Part shown: one piece after another, positions 1-11,662 of the stretch | Layout: the number at the start of each line of letters is the position of its first letter | Position numbering within the stretch: position 1 is the stretch's first letter | Assembly: GCA_049840435.1 (NCBI GenBank) | Contig: JASGKY010000008.1 | Location: 1-64,000, forward strand | Source of the DNA: JADLHS01 sp049840435 | Lineage (GTDB): Bacteria; Verrucomicrobiota; Verrucomicrobiia; Limisphaerales; JADLHS01 | Direction: 5' to 3' | DNA: 64,000 nucleotides | The notes under the pieces: model-generated | Told to the model about the DNA's origin: nothing | The model's database searches: none | The model's input: only the letters and a program-made list of their open reading frames with translations | Position numbers and translations under genes: made by a program

Positions 1-1435
1 GATGATACCGGAGACGAGAGAATTGGTATCCCACTTAAGACCGGCAGCCAGCGTTGGCAATGAAATGGTGGAGAAACTACCGCTAATCGTCCCGGCTTGG
101 AACAGCGTGAAGGTATCTCCGTAGGCCAGCGTGCCGGCCAGATTTGTAACCAGGAGCGAACCACCGAGCGTCAGCGTTCCTCCGGCCACCAACTTATCGC
201 TGCTCACTGTAGAGCGGTTGATCTCCATGAAATTCGTCGAGCCAGCTTGCAGTATCACGCTTCCATTCGCCGTGAATGTTCCGATGCTTGTTCCCGGCGA
301 CATCGTCGCACCGGATTGCACCGTGACCGAACCGCCCACTGAACCGCTCCCGCCCAGCGTCGCACCGTTCGCCACCGTTACAACACCGGCCCCAGTTGAA
401 ACACCATTCACTAAAAGCTTTCCACCGCTCACCGTCATCGCACCGGAGAAAGTGTTTGCGCCGGACAAGGTCAGCGTTCCCGTGCTGCTCTTGATGAGTG
501 GACCGGTGCCAGAAATAGCACCGCTCACCATCTGATCCGCCGTGGTGCTAAACGTCAGTGTGCCACTGTTCACGATGGGCATGGCTTGATCGCCGTTGTT
601 GAGTCGCCCGGTGCCACTCACAGTCAAGCTACCCGCGTTGATGTTGATTTCACCCACGTGCGAGTTGTTTGGATGCGTAAGAACCAGCGTGCCGGTGTTT
701 TCCTTGATCAACATTCCCGAAACCGGATTCGGATAAAGCGGTGTAGTAACAAGCGAACTGCCTGAAGCAGGACTCGACAGCGGAACAGCAATTGTCGTCG
801 TCGTGCCAGCGGACACATTGAAAAGCCCCGCGCTGACACCGATGCGGATGCCGCGGTTGGCGTCGTCAATCGTAAGGTTGCCGGAATAAAGCCTCCCGCG
901 ATTCAGCGTGAGCTGGTCCGCGACAAAGTTTGTTGGATTCGCGCCCAGGCGGGCTTCAGAATCAATCGAAAGCCCGCTGAAGCGCCCGTCACCCACCACG
1001 GTTTTCCCGGTAAAGGCAGCGTTGTTACCGCTCAGAGTCACAGTGTTGTTCACGAGCAGCATACTGCCGAGACCGCTTAAATTGGCTGCCACGGTGACTG
1101 TCCCATTTGCTGCGCGCACCATCGTTTCGTCAGCTTCCAGATTGAGATTTCCCGAGAGCGTCCAAGTTCCTGATCCCGCATTCAACAGTTCAGCACCCGT
1201 GCCAGCGACGGTAAGATTGTTGACAGTAATCGTGCTGCTGGCTGTTCCTCTTCCAAGTAATCGCGCCACCGGTGAGCTTCAGCGATTGACCGGCAAAACT
1301 CCGCGAAACACTGTCCGCCGGCGTGCGCAAACGGAAAACCGTACGTCTCGTAATTTTTCCCAGCGCTCGGGGCCAAGCTGTCACTCCATCCTCCTGTCGC
1401 ACTGAAAGAGCTTTGCCCCAAGGGATCGTCAACCG
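1..1435 (-). CDS. Autotransporter-associated beta-strand repeat surface protein, C-terminal part, runs off left edge
   Basis: Translated on the minus strand, this stretch gives repeating Gly/Thr/Ser/Asn-rich strands such as GTLTLSGANTFSGAMTVSGG and GTLTLGGSLLVTNLAGTLAYG, the pattern of autotransporter-associated beta-strand repeats. The last visible part (GDTFTLFQAGTISGSF, then AAGLKWDTN) is the usual closing module of these proteins, so the C-terminus lies just past base 1. The N-terminal side has frame changes near 1255 and 1340. A third near 1448 separates it from the metallopeptidase-LamG frame upstream. Reading across all three gives continuous, natural protein (SLVPIG then QSANANLTVDDP), so this is probably the C-terminal half of one large exported protein that includes the gene at 1436-2884. 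A passenger-like surface or secreted location is inferred. No autotransporter barrel is visible. Confidence 0.75.
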
Positions 1436-2884
1436 TCAGATTGGCGTTAGCACTTTGCCGATTGGGACCAAGCTCTTGGCGTTGGCAGCGACCTGATCAC
1501 GGCTCATCGCGATGTTGCTGATGCGCACTTCCTGATACTCGCAGTTGGCCAAGGCATCCGTGCCATAGGCGGAACGACCGAGCCAGTTGTTCACGTCTTG
1601 CAAGGAGGACAGCGGATAGCTCACGTCGAGATAAGCCACCTCATCGCCGTCGCGATACCACGTCCACCGCCCACTGCTGCCGCCGGCGCTGGTGTAGGTG
1701 ATTGCGTAATGATGCAGCACGCCGGCCACCGTTGGAATCGCGCTGTCGAGGGAAACTGAACTCCCACCATTCATCGCATCAAACCGCTGCGCATTCAGGT
1801 CGGTGCCGTTGCACGCCGTCAGCATGATGTAGTTCGCCGTGCCGTTGTTGAAATCCATCACGCGCGACCAACTCGGCGCGGAGATCGGCTTGGCCCAAAT
1901 TTCAATGGTGACGTCGGTGTAGGCAGAAATGACTCCGCTGGGTAGTTGCAGATAAGCCGCTCCGCTGCCCGATGCACCGCCCGGCGTCCGCAATCCACTG
2001 CCGGTGAATGTCGCGCCGCTGCCCTGCACTGTGGCGAGTTCAGTGCCCGTAACCGAATCGGTCACCGTAGTGCCCGTCGGTGCACTCGCCGCGCTCTGAT
2101 TAAAAGCCCAGCGGCGAACGACATTGCCGAGACTCGGTGCGGTGACGACCCGAGCATAACGGTCGGCGACACCTTGGCAATTGACGCTGACAAGATAAGC
2201 ATTGTCACCACCATCAACAGCGGCCCCCAGACAACTGCCTTCGCCCAGCAGCTTCACGCCGTTCAGCCAGATATTTGGATTCGAGAAAATGTAGGGCGGA
2301 GTCGCGCCACCACCCTCACAGTAATTGTGCATCATCACGGTCTTCGGACTCAACCGCCCGCCCCGGTGATCACAACCGAAATTGTGACCGCCGAGTTCGT
2401 GCGCGACCACCGCCGTCCAGAACTGACCCGGATCAAACGCAGAGTAACGTCCCGGCTGCTGCGCCACCGCCGCCGCACCATCCGACGTGGACACGCAAAT
2501 CCAAGTCACCAGATCCGCCCCGCGCGCGTTGCCCATGTCTACGACATCGGTCATGTGCGAATCGTAATTCGCCATCCAATTCACGAAGCCGCCTTTGGAA
2601 GTGGTTTGGTAAAGATATTGCGCGGCTTGGTAATAGCCAACAATGCGGACACGCGCGCCCGTGCCGCTGCGTTCGTGAACCGCGTTGCAACCGGCGACCG
2701 CATTGGCCGCGAGCACGTTCGCGTTGTCCTGTCCACCGACGGAGGCGGAATGCGTCTGGTCGTAGGCCACGAGCAAATCCGCTTCAGCCGCCGCAAACGC
2801 AGTGTTACTAGCGCAACAAATGATCGCGCCGGAACAAACGGCTAAAGCCACACGGCTGAATTTCATCAAGACTGAATTACTCAT
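1436..2884 (-). CDS. Secreted zinc metallopeptidase (M12-like) with LamG domain
   Basis: The 482-residue frame opens with a signal peptide (roughly residues 7-33, ending AFA-AA; Met7 is an alternative start). A metallopeptidase domain follows, with the metzincin zinc motif HELGGHNFGCDH at residues 162-173: three His ligands plus the catalytic Glu. Residues about 255-460 form a LamG/concanavalin-like lectin domain (phrases such as DVTIEIWAKP and VLHHYAITYT). It probably cleaves proteins or peptides outside the cytoplasm. The frame stops just after AKSLVPIG. A one-base shift there reads straight into the beta-strand repeats at 1-1435, so the stop is probably an indel artefact or a recent break. 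The start overlaps the end of the upstream gene, suggesting co-transcription and a functional link. Confidence 0.75.
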   Translation of the reverse strand: MSNSVLMKFSRVALAVCSGAIICCASNTAFAAAEADLLVAYDQTHSASVGGQDNANVLAANAVAGCNAVHERSGTGARVRIVGYYQAAQYLYQTTSKGGFVNWMANYDSHMTDVVDMGNARGADLVTWICVSTSDGAAAVAQQPGRYSAFDPGQFWTAVVAHELGGHNFGCDHRGGRLSPKTVMMHNYCEGGGATPPYIFSNPNIWLNGVKLLGEGSCLGAAVDGGDNAYLVSVNCQGVADRYARVVTAPSLGNVVRRWAFNQSAASAPTGTTVTDSVTGTELATVQGSGATFTGSGLRTPGGASGSGAAYLQLPSGVISAYTDVTIEIWAKPISAPSWSRVMDFNNGTANYIMLTACNGTDLNAQRFDAMNGGSSVSLDSAIPTVAGVLHHYAITYTSAGGSSGRWTWYRDGDEVAYLDVSYPLSSLQDVNNWLGRSAYGTDALANCEYQEVRISNIAMSRDQVAANAKSLVPIGKVLTPI

Positions 2885-3608
2885 TGGGCAATCGAAAAGG
2901 TGTTGGTTGTCCTGATGGGATCGCCACCGGGCAACGACATGTACGTTTCAGGGTCAAAGCTGGTAGAATGATCTCGCCGGACTCGCGCGGCTGGCCTTGG
3001 AGATAGATGCTATCTTCAGGCGAAAGCACCGTGAACGCTTCACGCCCGAACTTGAACGCCAGCGTGACGAGCGAGTTGGGCTTGTCTGCGAGTCGCCCGG
3101 TGAAAGTGCCCGACTGCCACGACGGCTCCAGATCGGCACGTTCAACGGTGACCTGCAACTCCTGCCCATCGAAACCGGGAATGGTAAGCTGCCGAACTGG
3201 CTCGCCACTCAGCCGTGCGCGTTGCAGCACTGCCGCCGCCGTATCTTTCCGATAAACCAATTGCCGCCGCTTGATGCGGGCGTTCTCCTCCAACAGCCGC
3301 CGTTCTTCCATTTCATTGTGTGCAATCTGCTGGATTGTCTCGCGGGTCATTCCATCCGCAGCCGTCCACTCGTGGCTTGAAGTTTGTTGGCTTACGGCTA
3401 ATGGATGCAATCGAACGCCATTCGTTGAGACCAGCGCAGTGGTGCTAGAATGAATTGGAAGCGCGGCGGCAAAGGCGGGCGATGCAACCGCGGAATTCTC
3501 CGTTGGAAGCGGATTCCCCTCGGAACGCGGACGATTGGCCCACCAGCACAGCGTGCCGATCACAGCCAACCCCAATCCAAGCAGCCAGATGCGAGACGGA
3601 AATTTCAT
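2877..3608 (-). CDS. Membrane-anchored protein, possible propeptide-like partner of the metallopeptidase
   Basis: The start at 3608 gives MKFPSRIWLLGLGLAVIG, a clean signal anchor; the longer reading from 3659 adds a 17-residue basic leader without support. The remaining ~225 residues have a Glu/Arg-rich helix (TIQQIAHNEMEERRLLEEN) and a beta-rich segment ending in FTVLSPEDSIYLQGQPRESG. It overlaps the metallopeptidase gene by 8 bases. The last ~25 codons are odd: the annotated frame ends in a basic, Cys-containing tail, whereas the next frame reads FDPETYMSLPGGDPIRTTNT and stops on a TGA overlapping the next ATG. A frame break near the 3' end is therefore possible. The domain is not recognised by name. 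Its place before a metallopeptidase suggests a pro-domain, inhibitor or anchor. Confidence 0.5.
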   Translation of the reverse strand: MKFPSRIWLLGLGLAVIGTLCWWANRPRSEGNPLPTENSAVASPAFAAALPIHSSTTALVSTNGVRLHPLAVSQQTSSHEWTAADGMTRETIQQIAHNEMEERRLLEENARIKRRQLVYRKDTAAAVLQRARLSGEPVRQLTIPGFDGQELQVTVERADLEPSWQSGTFTGRLADKPNSLVTLAFKFGREAFTVLSPEDSIYLQGQPRESGEIILPALTLKRTCRCPVAIPSGQPTPFRLPNE

Positions 3609-3747
3609 TTGAACTTCCGCCAGTAATAACACAAGCCGCCCGCCCCCGCGACCACTCAAATGGGTGGTTTCTGGGGATGGGAAAACTGCGGACTACTTCA
3701 GCACAATCAGCCTAAACCAAGTGAATAACAGGCCGTTTCAGCGTTAT

Positions 3748-5617
3748 TCAGCGCCTTACCGCCGGCTCGCCGGCATCGCCCGGCTTGAAGGCTGGGATCA
3801 TCGGGTCCATCGGTTTGATGTTGCCGTCAGCGTCGAACTCCATCCGCGCCAGACAGGTCTCGCGCTGATAGCCGCCACCGTTGGGAATTGCGTGGCGATG
3901 ATACGCCACATACCAGCGATCCGTGCCCGGCACTTGCACCACGCTGTGATGCGCCGTGCCTTTGGCCGGACCATTTTGCCGCAGTACCGATGAAGTTCTT
4001 TTCCGGCGTCTTGACTGGTCCAAATGGGGAATCAGCGACGCCCCAGCCAACGCGATAATCCGGACTGCGCGCGTCATCGATCGACCACATGAAATAGTAT
4101 TTGCCGTTACGCTTGAACACCACGATGCCCTCGCGGAATTGCTTCATGTCAATCTGCACCGGATCACCATCCAGCGTGATCATGTCCGGCTTGAGCTTGT
4201 ACACCTGCCCGAAGTTGTTGCCGTTCCCCCAGTACAGATACGCCTGCCCGTCGTCATCAATGAACGGATATGGATCAATCGTGTTCGTCTTGATCTTGCC
4301 ATCCTTTTCTTTCACGAGCAGCGGCTTGCCGATGGCATCCACAAATGGCCCGGTCGGGCTCTTGGCGGTGGCCACCCCGATCTTCCCGCGCGCGCAAAAG
4401 TAGAAGTAGTAAGTGCCGTTCCGCTCCACGCAATCCGGCGCCCACGCTTGCAGGTCCGCCCATTTCAAATCCTTCGTCACATCGAGGATCAGGCCCTCCT
4501 TCTTCCAATCCACCAGATTCTTTGAGGACCACACCGAAAAGTCCGTCGTATTCCAGTTGGGTTTGTCGGAGGTCGGATAAACGTAATACGTATCGCCAAA
4601 CACGCGGATGGCTGGGTCTGCGGTAAACCCATCGAGGATCGGCTTTGGGGCACGCGCCTGTAGTTCCCGCTCAGTGCGAACATAATTTTCCACCAGCTCA
4701 GTTGGCACTTTGAGAATCGTGCCGTGCCGTTGGCCGTTGACCACTGAGACGGAATCAGAGACATCCCGCCACGTCTGCCAATTTGTGGTTTCGTAAGCGC
4801 CGTAATGTCCGTTGGCGTAAAAATCCGCATACAGCAGTGTTTTGCCCCCCACTTCAACGAGTGCCGGTCCTTCAGCGCGCTTGGTGACAATCGGCATCGG
4901 ATTCAACGTATAAGGTCCGACCGCCTTGTCGCTCGTCGCGAAGTGGATTGGGCCGAACTTTCCTTTGTCCTGCATGTCGCCTTCCTTGAAAACGGCAATG
5001 AACTTCCCGTCTCGATAGATAAGCGTGGTGTCAATGTGGTCAAAGCCCGGATCAAGCAGGAGTTCCGCCTTGCTGAAGGTCACAAAATCCTTCGTCGTGA
5101 CATAATAGGTCCGGTTGTTCATCCGATCCGGCGTCACGGTTTGCGGAAAACGCCCCTCAACATCCGACGACCACGTGATGATGTAGCTCTGACTCGCCGC
5201 GTCGTAAAATGTCTCTGGCGCCCAACAATTTTTCGTGCCGGGCACATCCGTCATCACCGGCAAAAACTTCTGTCCCCGCCAGTCCAGCAAGTTTGTGGAA
5301 CTAGCGTAGCCGATGCCGTTGTCCCGCCAACCGGTAGTCCACACCATGCGATACACCCCATCCGGTCCGCGTAAGATATGGGGATCACGCATCAACTTGC
5401 CACCCACCGTCGGTGTCAAAAACACCCGGTCCAAGTCCGACCACTTGTAGCCGTCCTTGCTCCATGCAAGGTGCAAGCCATCACCATTGTCGCGAAACGA
5501 GGTGAAGACATACACCGACGCCGACTGATTGGTGAGCGAATAGGTCCATGCCTGGCCCAGATTGGCGAGTAATAGCGTCCCGCCTAACACCGCACTGAAA
5601 AATAGTTTTTTCATCAT
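3748..5617 (-). CDS. Secreted two-domain glycoside hydrolase family 43 protein (frame break near 3992)
   Basis: The start near 5617 (MMKKLFFSAVLGGTLLLANL) gives a signal peptide. The longer reading from 5728 overlaps the DUF1294 gene in another frame and is rejected. Two five-bladed beta-propeller units follow. The first (to about residue 335) has RDPHILRGPDGVYRMVW and HIDTTLIYRDGKF. The second begins ILDGFTADPAIRVFGD and contains TIDPYPFIDDDG and REGIVVFKRNGKYYFMWS, matching the Asp, Asp and Glu of the GH43 catalytic triad. The substrate is likely an arabinan- or xylan-type glycan, not decidable from sequence. Near 3992 the frame shifts. One base less gives NFIVLRQNGPAKGTAHHSVV, the expected GH43 continuation, ending at 3748. 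Confidence 0.85.
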
Positions 5618-5649
5618 AGCTTCATCACTCATGCGCTTTCTACGGCCAA

Positions 5650-5934
5650 TTACGGCCAATAAAAACGCGCCCACAATCCGGCAACGCCCGGCAGCAATGC
5701 AATCGCAAACTTCAACTTGAAACTCCACTTTGACGTCTTATGCCGAAAAACAATCATCCCAACCAACCCGCCGAGCCAGCCGCCCAGCGCGCTAAACCAA
5801 AGCAAACGCGCCTCCGACACGCGTTCCCCAGCCCGGCCCGCGCGCTACTTGTCGTAGCCAAACATGAGGAACGTCACGACGCTCATCACGCCCAGCCATG
5901 CCAAGAGGACTTGATCCACCGTTTTGGGATTCAC
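5650..5934 (-). pseudogene. DUF1294 small membrane protein with in-frame stop
   Basis: Reading from a GTG at 5934 gives VDQVLLAWLGVMSVVTFLMF, then GYDK, an in-frame TAG at 5845-5847, and then RAGRAGERVSEARLLWFSAL, GGWLGGLVGMIVFRHKTSKW and a hydrophobic end at WARFYWP. This is the DUF1294 pattern: a first membrane helix, a YDK-x-A/R-x-R motif, an E-x-LL helix, GGW-G, a conserved RHKT and a last helix. The single stop interrupts codon 30 while both halves stay in the same frame, so this is a nonsense change or a sequencing substitution rather than an indel. The gene sits just upstream of the GH43 gene, and its 3' end explains the spurious N-terminal extension of that frame. It is too short and broken to be called as one ORF. 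Confidence 0.65.
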
Positions 5935-5974
5935 GCGCGCAGCATGAGCGCTTTCATTTTTTGTCGCAACTCCC

Positions 5975-8509
5975 GTGCTTTGGATTTTTGTTTTTGCGAA
6001 CGCCAACTATCTTCTCCCCGTGCAGTCGCTCGAATCCCAATTCGCCGAGTTGCCCGCCTTGAACCTGGTCACTGTCCCGGACCTGTGGCAGCAACACGCC
6101 GTGGCCGCATTGCGTGAGGGCAAGGACGTCGTCGTGCAAGCGCCGACCGGTTCGGGCAAGACGCTCATTTTCGAATTGTGGTCGCACGGCGGCAAACCCC
6201 GTGGGCAGGCCATCTACACTGTGCCAACCCGCGCTTTGGCTAACGACAAGCTCGCCGAATGGCGCGCACGTGGCTGGGATGTCGGCATCGCTACCGGCGA
6301 TCTCGCAGAAAACCTCAGCGCGCCGGTCATCGTCGCCACACTGGAGACCCAGAAGAACCGTCTTATCTCCGGCGAAGGCCCGACGCTCCTCGTCGTGGAC
6401 GAATACCAGATGATCAGCGACGCGGATCGCGGACTGAATTACGAACTCGCCCTCGCCCTCGCCCCACCGCACACCCAACTGCTCCTGCTTAGCGGCAGCG
6501 TCTCTAATCCGCATCATGTCGTTCAGTGGCTTACCCGCCTCGGTCGCAAAGCCGTTTTGATCCGCCACGAGCATCGCCCCGTGCCGCTGGATGAAGTCTG
6601 GGTCAATCAACTGAACTTCCACGTCCCGACGGAAATTCGCGGCTACTGGCCGCGCCTTGTCGCCAAATCCCTCGCCGAAGACCTCGGGCCGATTTTAATT
6701 TTCGCCCCGCGTCGCCAAGGGGCGGAAGCGCTCGCTGCCGATCTTGCCCGTAATCTGCCAACACCAAACCCGCTCCAACTCTCCGTCGAGCAAAAGCAGG
6801 TCGTTGGCGAACATCTCGCCAAACTGCTCAAGAGCCGCATTGCTTATCATCACAGTGGTCTGAGCTATGCTGCTCGCGCCGGGGTCATCGAACCACTCGC
6901 CAAGGCTGGCCAACTCCGCGTCGTCGTCGCCACGATGGGCCTCGCTGCCGGCATCAACTTTTCCCTGCGCAGTGTCGCGCTCGCGGGTGAATCGTATCGC
7001 CGCGATGCCGTGGAACAGCCGTTGCGCTCGGATGAAATCCTCCAGATGTTCGGTCGCGCGGGCCGTCGTGGTCTCGACGAAACAGGCTTCGTGCTCATCA
7101 CCGCGAATGAAATCCGCCTGCTCGATGCGCGTTCCGCTCATTTGTCCCGCAGCGGTGCGGTGGATTGGAGCGCGTTGCTGGGCCTAATGCAAGCAGCCGC
7201 TGAGCATGACCGCGATCCATTTCTCGAAGCCGTCCGCGCGCAGGAACGTTTGTTCACCACAAAACCCATTTACCTTGGCGTTGAAGAATCATTGAAGCAT
7301 CCCTACACACCTTGCGGCCTGCACACCGACGCCGAACGCGCCCGCCACGTCCGCAAACGCCAGCGTGAATTCCTCAACAGCTGCAACGAATGGGAGACGT
7401 TTCCCGCTCTGACCGAAACACCCATACGCAACATCGCCGTAAAGGATCATCCGCATCCCGGCACGCCGACTCATCCTGCCCTTTCCAGCCAAGCCGCGCT
7501 CGAAAAAATCGGCACGGGCATGATCGTCGTGCTGGAGGAACGCGCCGACGGCTCAAAGATTTTCGGTCGCGCCTCTACCGTCGCCGATGTGCTGAATGCC
7601 GACCGCATCATCCTCGCCAAATGGGTGCGGCGGCTTACAAACTGGAACGGTCGCCAGGCCGACCTGTCCGTCTGGAACGAAAAGATCGCGCCTCTGCTCG
7701 AACACAAACTCGCCGGATTAAAAACTCCAGTGATCAAGTTCGTCAAACAAGCGGAACGCATTCTTGCCTGCGTCAGCCTTGCCGATCTTACCATGCGCGT
7801 GCCCGTGGATAAACACGGTGTCGCGCTGTGGAAACCCATCGAGCGCGAGGTTCTGCCCTACGATTGCGCGCAATGTTCCCTCGTCGAAACGTGCAAGACA
7901 CTCCAGACTGCCACCGGCACGGCGCTCACATGGCGACGCTTGAATCTCGTGGATACAGCGGGCAAACCCACCTTGCGCGGACGCGTCGTGAGTTTCTTCC
8001 AGCAAGGCGACGGTCTCGCCATCGCAGCAGCGTTGGAGGACGATCGTTATCCGCTCGACGAATTGATCTACGACCTCGCGAACCTCGACGGCGGCTTCCG
8101 TTTCTGCGGCGATGAGAATCGTTATGCTGGAAGGCTCGCTATTGTGTGTCACGAAAAGTTCCAGCTGCAAAGCTTCCCCGGCTATCTGGAAAACGGTTTG
8201 CCGCCGAAATACGGTTATGGCGCGGAAGCGGTGGTGCAAAGCGTTCACAAGAATCCATTGAACAAACACACGTGGATTACGGAACTGCTCGGACCAGGAG
8301 ATATTGATCGCGCCATCATCGAATGGCGGAGTTTGCTGCGGCAGATTTCACACGCCCCGGAATTAGACTGGCCACGCTGGCGGGCATTTCAGGCGATGGC
8401 CAAGGGAATCTTGAACGAAACGGAATCGCCGACCCTCACAGAGTTGCCAAAACTGGAATACAATCAGACCCGCCGTGTGGATCACCGTCTGGTGTTGCGC
8501 CGGCATTAA
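5975..8509 (+). CDS. Ski2/Brr2-type DEAD/H-box (superfamily 2) helicase
   Basis: This 844-residue protein has the full SF2 set: motif I APTGSGKT (residues 56-63), Ia PTRALAN, II DEYQ (142-145), III SGSVSNP, V ATMGLAAGIN and VI QMFGRAGRRG. The closely spaced motifs V and VI, and the roughly 400-residue tail, place it nearest the Ski2-like group of ATP-dependent RNA/DNA helicases. The tail contains a Cys cluster (CAQCSLVETC near residue 635) that might bind zinc. The hydrophobic N-terminus from 5975 is atypical; the GTG at 6020 (then QSLESQFAELPALN) is an equally likely start. It stands alone, divergent from DUF1294 and convergent with lepB. A role in RNA processing or repair is possible; no partner is encoded nearby. 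Confidence 0.8.
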   Translation: MLWIFVFANANYLLPVQSLESQFAELPALNLVTVPDLWQQHAVAALREGKDVVVQAPTGSGKTLIFELWSHGGKPRGQAIYTVPTRALANDKLAEWRARGWDVGIATGDLAENLSAPVIVATLETQKNRLISGEGPTLLVVDEYQMISDADRGLNYELALALAPPHTQLLLLSGSVSNPHHVVQWLTRLGRKAVLIRHEHRPVPLDEVWVNQLNFHVPTEIRGYWPRLVAKSLAEDLGPILIFAPRRQGAEALAADLARNLPTPNPLQLSVEQKQVVGEHLAKLLKSRIAYHHSGLSYAARAGVIEPLAKAGQLRVVVATMGLAAGINFSLRSVALAGESYRRDAVEQPLRSDEILQMFGRAGRRGLDETGFVLITANEIRLLDARSAHLSRSGAVDWSALLGLMQAAAEHDRDPFLEAVRAQERLFTTKPIYLGVEESLKHPYTPCGLHTDAERARHVRKRQREFLNSCNEWETFPALTETPIRNIAVKDHPHPGTPTHPALSSQAALEKIGTGMIVVLEERADGSKIFGRASTVADVLNADRIILAKWVRRLTNWNGRQADLSVWNEKIAPLLEHKLAGLKTPVIKFVKQAERILACVSLADLTMRVPVDKHGVALWKPIEREVLPYDCAQCSLVETCKTLQTATGTALTWRRLNLVDTAGKPTLRGRVVSFFQQGDGLAIAAALEDDRYPLDELIYDLANLDGGFRFCGDENRYAGRLAIVCHEKFQLQSFPGYLENGLPPKYGYGAEAVVQSVHKNPLNKHTWITELLGPGDIDRAIIEWRSLLRQISHAPELDWPRWRAFQAMAKGILNETESPTLTELPKLEYNQTRRVDHRLVLRRH

Positions 8510-8514
8510 GCTGG

Positions 8515-9743
8515 TTACCGATTACCCCAACCGAAGCGCTTGCTCAACGGCCAATAAACGAAGAATTGTTTGCCGATGATATAGTCGGAATCCACATCGC
8601 CAAAATAGCGCGAGTCGAGACTGTTTCCGGTATTATCACCCATAACCATGAAGTGATTCGAGCGCACTTGGAAATCTGTACCGCTGGCAAACAACATCGT
8701 CGGGTAATGCCCGGAGTATTGATTGTCCGGATCAGTGCTCTGCTGGATCGGATTGTAAACATTTTCAAAATGCGGCGTGGTTTGATCGAGGCGGCGGCCG
8801 TCAATCAAGAGATGTTGGTCGGCGCCGATCTGGACGCGTTCGTTGCCCAACGCCACCATGCGTTTGATGTAAAACTGATCCCCAGGCATGCTCCATCGCC
8901 CCAACGGATCATGGCGCTTTTCCGCTTCGATACCCGCGGTCGCAAACACGACGATTTCGCCCCGCGTCGGTTTGCGAAAATTGTAGTCAACCGATCGACG
9001 AACAGATGATCACCCGCCTGGACTCGCAATTTAACGACCTGCTCGCCTTGGCGATAAGTTTTACGGAATGGCAAACCAGCGCGCTGTTCCAGGGTACCCT
9101 GACTCAACCCAGAGTTGCGCTCGATCGGCCCTGCTTGCGGCGAGCCATAATCCGGCGGCAGAAAAATGGTGTGTGTCACGCCACCAATTTGAAGCGTCTG
9201 CCAGAAATTAAAGACCCGAACCCCGACCGGCGCACCAATCCGGGTCACCGGACCATCCGCCTTGGCTTTGATATCAATGTAGCTGACCCCTTCGAACCAC
9301 TCTCGAATCCGCGCCAACCCGGTCGGCACGACGAAATCAGGTCGGTCCATCAAGTTCTGCGACGTCACACCATAGAGCGTCGGCTGCATGGACCCGGTCG
9401 GAATCTTAAAGGGTTGCACGAAGAAAGTGCGGATGCCCATCGCCACCGCCAACGCGACGAGAAACACCTCCACATTCTCGCGATAGCTGGCGTGCGGATA
9501 CGGCTTCAACCATTTGTTCGCCGCGTCCTCCAGCTTCTTCATCTGCGTTTCCAACTCCGCCTTCGGCATGCTGGTCAGCGTCGCGGCCCGCAGTTCTGCC
9601 AACGCGCTTGTCATGTTCTCCACCGCCGGGGCGGACAAGATGTCGCGCTGGGCGTTGAGAATGTTCCGCACATGTTTCCACATGTGGGTGGCGTGCCGGA
9701 CCTTGCTCGAAAAAAACCAGCCGAGATTCCAGCCGATATTCAT
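8515..9743 (-). CDS. lepB: Signal peptidase I (frame break near 8997)
   Basis: This enzyme cleaves signal peptides from exported proteins at the outer face of the inner membrane. The N-terminal ~85 residues are an extra helical/coiled region. A membrane helix (residues 91-106) is followed by FKIPTGSMQPTL with the catalytic Ser118. The second half, in another frame, has GDQFYIKRMVAL with the catalytic Lys, then MVMGDNTGNSLDSRYFG, the conserved box E. The break is close to 8997: restoring one G in the CGGTTGAC stretch gives HLFVDRVDYNFRKPTRGEIV, joining both halves. Because the enzyme is essential, the break is more likely a sequencing error than true loss, unless a second copy exists elsewhere. 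It is transcribed just downstream of lepA with a 3-base gap. Confidence 0.85.
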
Positions 9744-9746
9744 AGC

Positions 9747-11537
<1,791 letters not shown>

Positions 11538-11662
11538 CCTAAATCTCTTAATCTTACTCTGTTTCTTAATTCTAGATCGAGACAACCAGTCCCCAACCAG
11601 AGCGCGGCAGGATAGAGACAACGGGCGGGAAGAAAAGGAAAATGGGAATCTAGCCTAACGCC

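Noticed and set aside
1946..2845. Plus-strand open frames of 299 and 178 codons
   Set aside because: Antisense to the metallopeptidase-LamG gene, whose signal peptide, zinc motif and LamG strands are clear.
5641..5660. Tandem 10-base repeat tacggccaat
   Set aside because: Only two copies at the end of the DUF1294 frame; too short to call a repeat element or binding site.
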